Position numbers and translations under genes: made by a program | Assembly (NCBI GenBank): GCA_024345305.1 | Contig: BRON01000017.1 | Span: forward strand, 434,001 to 498,000 | Direction of reading: 5' to 3' | Length of the DNA stretch: 64,000 nt | Origin: Mrakia gelida | Taxonomy: Eukaryota > Basidiomycota > Tremellomycetes > Cystofilobasidiales > Mrakiaceae | In this document: one piece after another, positions 22,766 through 32,894 of the stretch | Position numbering within the stretch: position 1 is the first letter of the stretch | Layout: each line of letters begins with the position of its first letter | Notes under the pieces: generated by a model | The model's database searches: none | Seen by the model: only the letters and a program-made list of their open reading frames with translations | Told to the model about the DNA's origin: nothing

Positions 22766-25700
22766 TCAAACCCTCCCCTGACTCCCCGACAACCCACTCG
22801 AACTCTGACTCATCTTCCTTCGCCCTCCAAAGCTCCCTCCCCCAACCCCTCCGTTCCCAAGACTCAAACTCGCGAAACTGCTAGGGAAAAGCGGGCTGCC
22901 CGGTCCTCTCTCATACCTGGGATCTCCTCCTTGAATGTGTCGTCCACCGTAGCTCGCGTCGTCGAGGGAGGGAGTGTACGAGCTTCCTCCGAGGGACGGG
23001 GAGAGGGGCGGCGCGTGGAGGTTGGTTTGGATGTTGGGTGAGGAGGAGAGGATGGAGATTCCTACGAAGGATTTGGAACGGGCTGATTTTTGGGAGGAGG
23101 AAGGGGAGGAAGGAGGGTGGATGGAGTGGTGGATTGAGCCTGTTGGGGTTGTTGTTCGTTCGGGGGAGGTTGAGTTGGGTGATTGAGAGGAAGGGATGGT
23201 GTTGGGCGAGGGGTTCCCACGAAGGAGGGAGCGAGTTCGACCGAGAGGAGAGGATTTAGGGGAGCCGGTGGAGGTGGTTGTGAGAGGTGGGAGGACGCGA
23301 GATGCTGCGTTGGGGGAGGTGACGGGCGAGGAGGGAGTGGGAGTTTTGGTTGTACCGTGGAAGGAGAAGGACGAGCGAGGAGTTGGATCGGCATCCGGTG
23401 TGGCTGCTGTGGTACGAATCGTTGGGTTGATGTTGAAGGAGGCCATGGAGGCTTGCATCTCCCTCTCGTCGTCCGTGGAGGTTTGTCGACTGGGAGGGGG
23501 CGACTCGTCCTCTGCTGCTTCTCCGATCGATTCCATCCCAAGACCGAGAGCGGTTCCGTCTCCTCGTCCTCCTCCTCCGGCAAGGAAAGCCAGCGAGGGT
23601 AGTCCTCCATCGCCACTCGACTCGGGAGAGAAGTTCCCAGCGATGGGTCCGACTCCGTCGTCGGACGAGCGTCCTCCTTGATCACTCGCTGATCCTCCTC
23701 CGACGCGTGGTCCTCCTCCTCCTCCAGCGGCTTCGCCGAGCAGGTTCTCTTCCGACAAAGGAACTCCCTCTCCTTCGACGAGACCCTCGATGAAGATCCT
23801 TCCTCCCTCAGCGTCCTCCTCTCCTCCTCCGTAACCCAACGAGCTCATTCCCTCAGGCAGCGACTCTCCGACGAGATGAACCTCTCCATCCTCATCCTCG
23901 TCATCCTCGTCGATCCCAAGACATCCCTTCAGCTTCTCCCAGAGAGGCTCGCTCCTAGGTTTGAGAGCCTTCCTGATGAGTCTCGCCCACTGAGCGTCGG
24001 GAAGCTCGGATCGATCGGCGGTTCCGAGGACGAGCGCGAGGTCGGCGTACGTCCAGGTGGAAGGGTCGGGTTTGGACTTCCAGGGAGTAGAGGAGGACGA
24101 GGTTGCCGAGTCTTGGTTGTGGAAGTTGAGCTCGATGAGTTTGAAGAGCGAGCGATTCGATTCCATGAGTCCCTTGACTTCCTCGGGCCTGTCGTCGAAG
24201 GGAAGAAGGACCTCGTCTTCCATAGGAACGAACTCGACAGGTTCCATCTCTTGAGCTCCTCCAGCGACGGAGACGGACGATCCTCCAGCGTCGCGGTTGA
24301 CCTGAGCGGTCTCTCTCGCGAGATCGACGACTTCCCTCGGCGTGAGTTCTTTGGCTTCCTCTCGACCGGCGCGAGCGTGACCTGCCGAGTGGGAATGGGA
24401 GTGATGGGAGGCTCGACGAGGGAAGGTGTTGGCGTGGTGCAGAGACGAAGAGGAACCTGGTCCTTCGTTGGGAGGAGTTCCGGGAAGAGCTGAGGGAGTC
24501 GAAGGGGAGGACGCGCCGCCGAAGGTGGAGAAGGCGAAGGAAAGACGCTGCGATCCTCCTGGACTGGCTCCGAGGTTGGGAGAGGAGGACGTCATGGGAG
24601 AGAGCGTCGCTTGAGGAGCAGCGCCAGAGGAAGATCGTCTAAGGAAGCGAACGCGAACGTCGGATCAGTTCGAGCGAGCAAGAGGGAACGAAGAGATGTG
24701 ATCCCTCAGACTCACCGACGATGTCCTGAATCCGACCCATGAGACGAGCTACCCGACCTCTCCCTCGACGCAGCACCTCCCGAAGGAGCTCTGACGATCG
24801 TCAACCTGCTCATCCCAGGCCCTCTGCCTCCAATCTCGAGCGTCGCCACTCCTCCCGTCGGCGACCCTCCGACTGGCGAATGGCTGACCATCGAAGCTCT
24901 CCTTCCTGGGGAAAGAGGGTTCGCTTTGGAGAGATGATGCTGAGATGCTGATCCGGTGGAGGGGGTAGGAGAAGCGACGAGTCGTTGTTGAGCGGCGAGG
25001 GCAGGCGAGGTGAGGGGGACGGTGGGAGGAGGCAAGGGTTGGAGGAGGGAAGCCGAGTAGGAGGAGCCGCCCTGGAATAAGGAAAGGGGGAAGGATAGTC
25101 AGTACAAAAGTCGAAAGACGTGGTGGTGGGAAGGGCGAGAAATTCTGTAAGAGGAGGAAGGAACAGGAAGCCAAGGAAGGACAGGGCACCGGAGAGCCGA
25201 ACGAAGAGATCCGAAGGTGATCCGACGAGGGCGATGGAAGCTCTTCTCTCTCGAGGAAAATCTTCCCTTCTCGAAAATTATCCTCTCTTCGTCACCCTGC
25301 AGCTCCGCTCTGGCTCTTGAACTCCTCCCAGCTCCTCCTTCACACGCTCACCGCCCTCTCGAGCATCGTCATGGAGGCAGGCAGCGCAGCGAGGACGAGA
25401 GCTGAGTCTGCCATCTCACTGCTTCTCGCTTGAGCATGAGACTCGTACGCCAGCAAAGATACGATGGAGGAGAGGGAGGAGAGGTGGATGTATGCGCTTG
25501 GGAAGTTGCGAGGAAGAGGAGGAGCGGCAGTTGACTCTGGGAAGGGAGGGATGAGCTCCCTTCCCTCTCTCGCCTAGCCCCACCTTCCCTCCCTCCCTCC
25601 CTCTTCGCTCTGGTCGTTCCTCCACCGGTCCTCCCACTCCCTCGCTCCCGGCTTCACATCCGAAAAGCTATATAGACACTCGTCCTCGTCCAAGAAGCAG

Positions 25701-25883
25701 AAAAAGGCAAGAATCGCTTGAACTCACATCGACTGAGCTTTCACTCCTCGTATCGAGAGCTGAGTCGTCCGGCGCTGGGAGTCGTTCAGGTTGAGGGAGG
25801 ATGTTGAGTTTCGATAAGAGAGAGGGGAGAGGAAGCTGAGCGAGTCGATGAGGAGAAGGAGGAGGAGTAGAGTCAACGTCCAT
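22766..25883 (-). CDS. Hypothetical protein, Ser/Gly/Pro-rich, with a compact conserved-looking core
   Basis: Family not recognised. Exons: 25883-25728, 25534-25352, 25071 to about 24718, and a long final exon from about 24640 to 22766; all joins are frame-consistent, but the 280-nt intron before 25071 could hide an exon. The N-terminus begins MDVDSTPPPSPHRLAQLP. The second exon is helical (SAYIHLSSLSSIVSLLAYES). The final exon has a low-complexity start, then an ordered-looking core of about 130 residues: LTPREVVDLARETAQVN, PFDDRPEEVKGLMESNRSLF, WTYADLALVLG, and PLWEKLKGCLGIDEDDEDED. The rest is Ser/Pro/Gly-rich with many SP and TP pairs, suggesting a phosphoregulated disordered region (inference). 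About 850 residues. The minus-strand frame is open for 610 codons, which supports it over the opposite-strand frames. Confidence 0.6.
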
Positions 25884-26663
25884 CTTTGTCGCTCAGGAAC
25901 GAGGGTAGAGGGCAGGGAAGGAAAGGGGAGGGGAGAGATGGGAGCGAGAGGGAGGAGAGGGACAGACCTGCTTTGGGTGAGCGTTCGCTTTCCTCCAGTC
26001 TTCAATAGAGTGGCTCATGAAGTTTGATTTCGAGGAGGGGGAGAGATGAGAATGAGAGGGGGAGTTTGGCGAGGTAGGAGAGAGGATGCACGACGGGAGG
26101 AACTGTTCAGCTCTGTCGACCTTCCTCCACCTCCTCCCTTCCGGCTCCTTCTGGGAGTCACGAACGTCATTCAAACCTCGAAGAGCTTTTTGCTTCCGTT
26201 CCTTCGAAGATTTTCATTCGATGCCACTACTTTCCTAGATCAGTGGACGAGAGACATCGAGAAACAAGGCGAAAAATTTGACTGGGAAGAGGGAAGACGG
26301 CAGAGGGAATGCAGAGGAATCGAAGTCGCGTCGCGGCCGTCGCTCAGCTTCTTCTTTCCCTCGTCCTCTTCCCAGTTCTGAGCGAACACGCCACCGCTGG
26401 CACAGACGCCTCGGCCCCGCTTTGAGCTACGAGTCCTCTTAAGCATAATATTCTCTTCCGATCAGGATCGTGATAAACTGAGCTCATCCGCCTCGACCTC
26501 GCTCCCTCCGTTTCCAATCTCCCTCGCTCCTCCCTCTCTCTTCTAATCACACCAGAAACTCACAAAACAGACATCATGATAGATAGATAGATAGATAGAT
26601 AGATAAATGAAAACCCAAAGCATATAGAGTACCCAAGAACGCTCGCATTCTACGGCTTCCGAT
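25884..26663. other. Intergenic region with GATA microsatellite
   Basis: 780 bp between tandem minus-strand genes. It contains the promoter of the hypothetical gene and the 3' region of the GT18 gene, plus a short GATA repeat (26578-26605). A minus-strand frame MSHSIEDWRKANAHPKQ near 26000 is followed by a GTCTGT donor-like site and could be an upstream exon, but joining it gives an implausible Leu run. Confidence 0.35.
26578..26605. repeat. (GATA)n microsatellite, about seven units
   Basis: A perfect tetranucleotide GATA run in the 3' flank of the GT18 gene, the only clean microsatellite I saw. GATA is also the core of fungal GATA-factor sites, but its position downstream of a gene gives no support for a regulatory role. 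Confidence 0.85.
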
Positions 26664-29596
26664 CTAAGCAGCAGGACCAAACCTCCCTCCCTTCACCTTC
26701 CCCTTCAAATGTTCCGGCAATCTCACTCCATCCCACCCCTTCTCCACCATCCTCATCCTAGCCACCTCCTCCCAGTTCGTCCCCACCAACGCATTCACCC
26801 TCTCATCCAGCGCTTCAGCCGTCATCTCCGGTGGGACGCTGTCCAAACCCCAACCCAACCGACCCAAGTCAGTCTCGTCGACGCGCGCGCTGGAAAAAGG
26901 TTACAGTAAGCTCGCGAACTCACTACCTCTCAATAGGTGTCTCCAAAGCCTTCTTGATCGTGCTTATCAAGTCCTCGATGGGCCCGTGGAGGTTGACGGA
27001 GTAGATGTAGGGAGGACCGATCTGAGCGGCGATGGCGTGTTGATGTTGGGAGGGTTCGGAGAACTGGGACCACCCGAGAGGGAGAGGGTTGGAGGTGTTG
27101 AAGGAGGGGAGGATTACGGGGACGCTGGTGGAACGGGATGAGAAGGAAGGGTTAGTGGGGGGAGGGAGGAAGGAGGGGAGAGGGGAGGGAGAGGGAGAGG
27201 GAGGAGGAGAGGACGAACCCTTGACATCTGCGAAGAACGATGAGACGAGGGAAGGTGTGAGCACGAGCGGGAGATGAGATTAAAGAGGGATGATGGGGAG
27301 CTTACAAGGCAGCGTAAGGAGAAGGAGAGATCCGAGGCATCCCGATTCCGAGGAGAACTTTCGCTGAGCCCTGTGAACGAAGGACGCACGAAACGAACCC
27401 AAGATCAGTTTCGCTCGTCGCGTCGACGAAGGCGAGCCAAACTCACCACCGTCAACGAATAATCCTCCTTCGAAAGTCTCCCAACACTCTTGACCCCAGC
27501 CGGAAGGAGGTTCGGATCGTTCTCGTCTCGTCCTTTGGCGGTGGTGATGATCTCGAGACCGGTCGCGTTGACGATGGACGAGTAGAGGAGTTGAGGCCAG
27601 GCTTCTTGAGAGTGGAAGTATTCGAGGTCTGGAGAGGAGCGGGGGAGAGGGAGGTAAACTGGGGAGAAAAGGGAGGGAGGAAAGGGAGGGGAAGAGGAGA
27701 CGGACATTTGGCGAGAACGAAGATGGTGTTGGATCGTTCGGAGGGAGGAACGACGGGCGTGTCGGTGCAGCCTTCGAAGTTGTAGCCGCTGGAAAGAAAG
27801 ACGGTTGTTAGTTCAGAGGGATGAGGTTGGACAGTTGAAGCGGATGATTGGCGCACAGGTAGGTATGATCGTCGGGCATCTGCGAGGAGACGAAGGAAGA
27901 AGAAAGGGACGTCAGGGAGGGGTCGACGGCGACGAGCTCGAGCAAAACTCACTGGGTAGGGTCTGCCGATGCGAGAAGTAGAGAGATCAGCGAAAAAGGA
28001 CGCTGTTGACCTGATCAGAGAGAGGGGTACTCACGTTAACGTCCACTCGCTACCGAGAGGGTTGAACGACCAAGGACCTTGAGGCTGATTTCGACGCGTT
28101 CGAGAAAGGCAAGACAGTTTCAGTCACGGAACCCTCGTTGAATGAAGCATTTCAAAGATAGATGCACTCACAGCCGACCACCAGCCTGACCCAGGTATGC
28201 TTCCCCAGAAAGTCAACGCGAAGAGCTTCCAAGCCGGTCTGCGAGGAGGGAGAAGCGAAGAGGTCGAGTCAGCGCTTCGCGTCAAAACATCTTCTCGAAA
28301 ACGATCGAAGGGACTCACATTCCTGAAGGGTTCTCCCAGCTCTCCACGCAGTTCTTCTGATCTCCCACGCAGTCGATGAGGGCTAAAGAAAGAAGGAAAC
28401 GAGGCAAGGGGGAGACGGGCGTGAGCGACCAGACGAGCTCAGCTCGATGAAGAGAAGATCCAAACGAACCCTGATCCTCCATCCAAACTTGGGTGATCAT
28501 GTCTCCGAGAGTTTTCCAAAGGTGAAGGAGCTCGTGGTCATCGATGACGAGGGAGTAATGGCCTTGTCGTTCGAGGGAGACGGCCTGGCGAGGAAGCAGA
28601 CGAGACGATACGTGGATCAGCTGGGAGGCCGCGAGAGAAATCGAAAGAACGGATGGAAGATATGGGACTCACTACTGGAGCCAGCCAAATAACCTCTCCT
28701 GTCGTGTCACAGCTGTAGAGCAGAGAAGGGTGAAGAGAGAGAGCTGTCAGCGACGAGCCACGACGCGATCCGAACAAGTTCGAAGGCCAACGGAGACTTA
28801 CTGGTCGAGTCCACAGACGAAGTAGATCTCCGTCACCACAACGACCTTCGATTGACGAGACGAAGGATTGAAAGTAAGCGACGCGTTCTATCTCTCGACG
28901 AAGCAAAGGACGTCAAGAAGAAAAGACGACGAGCTCACCCTCGGCACCTCCTTCGCGCACTTCCCCGACCCCGTCTCTCCCTCCTCCAGACACTTGACGA
29001 GGTTGACCAGCATTCTCTCGTTATGAGTATGGTTTTGACCGAATCGGAAGGACTCCATTGACCTGAGGCGTGAGAGGTAGCGTTGACGGAGGGAGGTGAG
29101 CTGATCGGGGAGGAGCGGAGGGAAGGAGGGATGAGGAGTTTTTGGATGAGGAAGCGTGGTGGATAGGGAGGAGGAGTTGGAGGATGGGGTGGTTCCTGAT
29201 CAAGATGAGAGATGGACGATGAGCACTCGTACGAGAGAAGACTGGATCTAGAAGGGAACAGGAGGCTGGAGACTCACCTCCTTCGACCTTGTTCGCGTCG
29301 AGCTCGAGCTCAACTTTCCCTCCTCCTTCCTTCGCCTCCTCCTCTTGAGCTCCCTGCCCCACCCCTGCGTCCCCTTCCAAGCTTCCTTCACCCATCACCG
29401 TGCCCTTGAAGCTAGGCATCTCGAAGGCCTTATCAAGCTCGAGCTTCTCAGCCTCCCAGACTCCCTCTTCCTCGGCTCCATTCGAGGACCAGGAGGAAGG
29501 GCTGAAGTTTGGCGGCGAGCTCCAGAGAACGAAGACGAGGAAGAGGAAGAGGAGAGAGGTGACCGTGAGGAGTCGGGTATTCGATCGAGGAGCCAT
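26664..29596 (-). CDS. GT18-family alpha-1,6-mannosylglycoprotein beta-GlcNAc transferase-like (GnT-V type)
   Basis: Type II Golgi-type glycosyltransferase. MAPRSNTRLLTVTSLLFLF starts a single signal-anchor helix (about residues 9-26), followed by an acidic stem. Luminal blocks include VGDQKNCVESWENPSGM, PAWKLFALTFWGSIPGSGWW, TIFVLAKCPDLEYFHS, LLGIGMPRISPSPYAALC and GVPVILPSFN. The C-terminal part (SQHQHAIAAQIGPPYIYSVN, LHGPIEDLISTIKKALET) aligns in order with the mammalian MGAT5 region that reads QHPYAE...VWTVDL...AVKAIL. It resembles family GT18, found in animals and scattered basidiomycetes. The acceptor in a yeast with mannan-type N-glycans is unclear, so substrate specificity is inference. 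More than ten short introns. Start is the first ATG, immediately followed by the anchor. Confidence 0.78.
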
Positions 29597-30064
29597 CTAT
29601 GAGACCAGGAAGCCCAGAACCAAAGAGGGAGGAGAGGGAAGGGAGAAGGGGAGGTCGTGGCGGTTGAGGGAGGAGAGGGGGCGTGGGCAAGGGAAGTTGA
29701 GACAGATTGCGTTTGGACGTTTTGAGTTCGAGCAGGACACGGTTTTCCTTTTGAGGGAGTGTTTGGTGTGTTAGCGTATCAGAGTTTTTGTCAAGAAGAG
29801 ACTAAGCGGGTTAAGGTGTCTATACTTCTCGAGGTAACGAAGAGAGCAGCCCAACGTCGCGACGCGTCTAAGCTCACCTCTCCTCCCTTCCTTCCCTCGA
29901 GGGCGTTCTGTCGAGCTTAACGGATCGAAAGGGATGATAGAAGATTGATACTCATGCAGATTCGTTATTCGTCAAGACCGGCTCCCCTCTATCCTGCCAC
30001 CGACCACCCATTCGCGCTCTCTCGAGCCCTCAACACGTCGACCTCCTCTTCTCCTCCTCACGTC
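29597..30064. other. Intergenic: GT18 promoter
   Basis: 468 bp between tandem minus-strand genes, holding the GT18 promoter and the HSBP1 3' flank. One GACGCGTC palindrome at 29861-29868. No coding frame with support. Confidence 0.4.
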
Positions 30065-30728
30065 TCACTTCGTCGCTCCTGCTGGCGACGGCGAGGCTGG
30101 TGTTGGTGTGACTCCACTTCCTGTGATGGCTCCGTTAAGGATCTCGTTGATGGAGGATTCCAGAGTGTCGATACGCGTAGACATCGTCGTCACTGGGGTG
30201 GGAGGGAGGGAGGAAGAGGGAAGGAGAGGAGGTCAGCCGAGGGAAGGGAAGGGACGACGAAGGGAGGAGAAAGGCGACGAACTTCGATCGCTGCGGAAAG
30301 AGCACCAAAGAGAGGCAAAGGGACGAAGAAGAAGAGATGGTGGGAGTCAGCTTCGAGATCAAGGCGACCCCAGAAGGGAGAACAACAAGGGAAGGAAGGA
30401 AGGAGGGGAAGGTGAGCTCACAGCACATCCTTCGAAGTCTCGCTGAACTTGTCCTCGAGCTGGCCCAGAAGCGAATCCACCTAGATCACGAGCCATACGA
30501 GTTCTCGTTAGCTTCTTGTATCGTCAAAAGGATTGAAAGAGCAGACGGAAGGACGAGAGGACTCACGAAAGTCATGAGCTCGACGGGTGAGGATATCTCT
30601 CCCACCGTCTTCTCCTTCTCCTTCAGCTTCCCAACCCCACTCGAAGACGTGCTCTTGGATCCGAGAGAGAGAGCGGCGGCTGGCGCGGGTGCTGTGGGAG
30701 CAACTTTGGGTTTGGTGGTCATGGACAT
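30065..30728 (-). CDS. Heat shock factor-binding protein 1 (HSBP1)
   Basis: Small coiled-coil protein that binds the trimerisation helices of heat-shock factor and is also linked to WASH complex assembly in other eukaryotes. Exons: 30728 to about 30569, an exon starting VDSLLGQLEDKFSETSKDVL (about 30482-30420), an 8-nt microexon 30290-30283, and a last exon from about 30201 to 30065. Joining the microexon gives DVLDRMTTMSTRIDTLESSI, the family's signature heptad block (DRMDDMSxRIDxLE in relatives); skipping it breaks the frame. The N-terminal 40 residues are an Ala/Pro/Ser extension. The C-terminus adds a Pro/Ala tail after EIL. An alternative start is the second ATG, two codons in. Divergent from the gene at 31000, 271 bp apart. 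Confidence 0.87.
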
Positions 30729-30999
30729 GCTGGATGAGGGGACCGAGGGAGGAGGGAGGCGGGATGGAAGGAAAGGGAAGGAGGTTCGTGTTTGATTGAT
30801 GGGAGGTCGTTGGGCGTCTAGAGAAAAGGTTGTTTCGAGAGAGCTTGAGGCTACTTGAATGTGAGCTTGAGAGTGTGGGAGGGGAAAGGGTTGGGAGAAG
30901 AAGGTTTTGACGAGGTGAGGGTGTGCCGAAAGAGATGAAGGTGGTGGTGAGCTTCAACACTTTCGTCGCTTCCCTGCCGACGCCTTTCATCAACCGACC
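30729..30999. promoter_or_regulatory. Divergent promoter, HSBP1 / unassigned gene
   Basis: 271 bp between opposite start codons. No convincing heat-shock element array (alternating nGAAn/nTTCn) was seen here. Confidence 0.4.
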
Positions 31000-32225
31000 A
31001 TGGCACCTCGCGATCGAGCATTCACCTCCAAGAAACGGAAAGCGAACGAGCCTCCAGTACCTCCATCTTCTTCTACCGCCCCTCCCTTGACTTCAGCTCG
31101 TCTCTCCAAAGCCCTCGACACCCTCCCTCGAGCAGCGTTCCTCTCCCTCCTCTCCTCCTCCCTCCTTCCAGCCATCAACGCTCTCCCCTCCGCCCAACTC
31201 GACGCGATCAACAAGGCCTTCAACGTCAGTCTCGGATCACTCGAGTCCATGTACGATTCCTACACTCAGAAGCTGAAAAAGAGCATGATAAGGGAGGTCA
31301 ACTCGAACGCAGAGGACGAGGTCGGTCCCCATCTCTTCGTTCTTCGCAACGCTCTCCTCGAGAAGATGGAGAGCCCTAACGATGACGAACGAACTGACCC
31401 TCTATGTGTCTTTCCTTCGTGGTCCCAACAAGTCGGAAATTCTGGCAGCGACAGCTGGAGTCGTCTGCGACTGGCTCAACGACATCTTCCCCGTCGTCAT
31501 CGAGCAGAAACGAGAGCTGGCTCTCGCCCACAAGAGTCTCGTACACATGGAAGCATCGATGAAGCAGGCCATCGATAACTATGGGTTCGTCTGATCTTCA
31601 TTCTCCTGCCTTGTTCGCGAGCCTGTAGCTGCTCCTCGCAGAACTCATCGATGGACGTCGTTCAGCCCACACCCCTCTCCTCGCGATCTCGTTGACGCCT
31701 TCCACTTCTCGTTCGCTCACAGCTGGGGTCAAGAAGAAGGGGGAATCTACTGCTACGTCTACCTCTCCAATACCGATCCTAAGAAGATGGCCTACAACGG
31801 AGAGTACTCGCTCATGGACCTCCTCCTCAAGTTTCGAAGGGACCTGATGCTCGTCGCCCTCGCCGCTGGAGACAACGAGAAGGACCTCGTCGACGCCATG
31901 CTCGGGAGCGTTGGAAGGAAGAAGAAGCAGCTTCAGATGTTCGTGCGGAAGGAAGGAGGTCAGTCGGCTTTCGCGTTTTGACGACCTCGAGGAACGGAAG
32001 TGTGAATCGAGAGGCTGAACATCTTCGACTCGCCTCCATTGTTCTTTCAGACACCGCCTATATGGATGCGGACATGGACGATAGCTGGCACGATGAAGAT
32101 ATGAAAGGTTCGTCGCGTTCGTGGAGTTCCTAGTCCTCACCGCTGACTTTGCGCGACGCGTCTTTCCTCCTGCTCCTCTCTTCTCTCCAGCTGCTCTCCC
32201 TCCCCTTCGGGCTCTTCTCCTGTGA
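31000..32225 (+). CDS. Protein of unknown function, possibly Cut8/STS1-like
   Basis: Not securely assigned. The first exon starts MAPRDRAFTSKKRKANEPP, with a basic KKRK nuclear-localisation-like cluster, followed by a Leu-rich helical region (LPRAAFLSLLSSSLLPAINAL) and QLDAINKAFNVSLGSLESMY. After a GTCGGT intron comes EILAATAGVVCDWLNDIFPV, then (over the intron from about 31587) GWGQEEGGIYCYVYLSN, MDLLLKFRRDLMLVALAAGD and VGRKKKQLQMF. Two small acidic exons end at TGA 32223-32225. The early Leu-rich block and KKRK motif recall the proteasome-tethering factor Cut8/STS1, but the second half does not fit it well. About 290 residues. All joins keep frame. Confidence 0.5.
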
Positions 32226-32894
32226 TACAGCGTAGCTATTTTATCTCATCTCGTCTTCTCAACCTTGTGACTCGTCCATCCCAGTATTCAGCAGTCAAGC
32301 GAATACGAGGGAGCGACGAGGACGTTTCAGGTCACGACGCGTTCGTTTTCGTTTCTTTTTGTTTCCTCTCGACTCTCTCAGAGCGAGGTGCGGATTCCTG
32401 GATCTCGATACAAAACGACCATCAGTATCTCAGCTTTTCTGCTCCCTCCTTCTCGGAACCAACCCAAACGAGGAGAGTTCACAAGGGGAGAGTCTCTAGA
32501 GAGGCGTTGTCTCGCGATCGAGGTCACGAAGACCAGGACTCTCGGCTCCCCTCCCTTCAATCGCTCTTCGCTTCCTTCTGTTTCTTATTTCTTTGCTGCT
32601 GTATACCCCGCAAGGCTGTCCGTCTCTATAATCATCATCTTGCATCGACGCTGAAGGAAAGGGCAATCCGGCGCTTCCTCCCCTCGCTCTCTCTTCTCTC
32701 CCTCCCCCTCCCCTTGCCCTCCCTCCCCTGAGTCTGTTCCTGCAACGAGAGCATTGCTTTTTTGCAAGCCGCTTTCTTCCTTTCAACTTCAAACCGCCAT
32801 CTTCTCCCCACCAACCCTCTCCTCCTCTTCAAGAAAACCTTCCCAACAACTCTCTTCCACGTGATCTCAGCGTTCTCGTCGCCGTCCCCACCAG
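32226..32894. other. Intergenic: alpha-glucan synthase promoter
   Basis: 669 bp upstream of the glucan synthase ATG. Pyrimidine-rich blocks occur near 32690-32880. The ATG at 32895 directly follows a CCACCAG acceptor-like site, so a 5' leader intron is possible. No coding frame with support. Confidence 0.4.

Noticed and set aside
23183..24493. Long plus-strand ORFs opposite the Ser/Gly-rich gene
   Set aside because: They are Gly/Arg/Glu-rich mirrors of the minus-strand codons and have no splice signals or motifs.
25724..26005. Minus-strand reading joining MSHSIEDWRKAN to a Leu-rich stretch, suggesting a small membrane protein
   Set aside because: The overlapping frame MDVDSTPPPSPHRLAQ joins cleanly to the downstream gene; the Leu run is likely a frame shadow.
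29597..30999. Heat-shock element array near HSBP1
   Set aside because: Scattered GAA/TTC triplets occur, but no clear run of three alternating 5-bp units was found.
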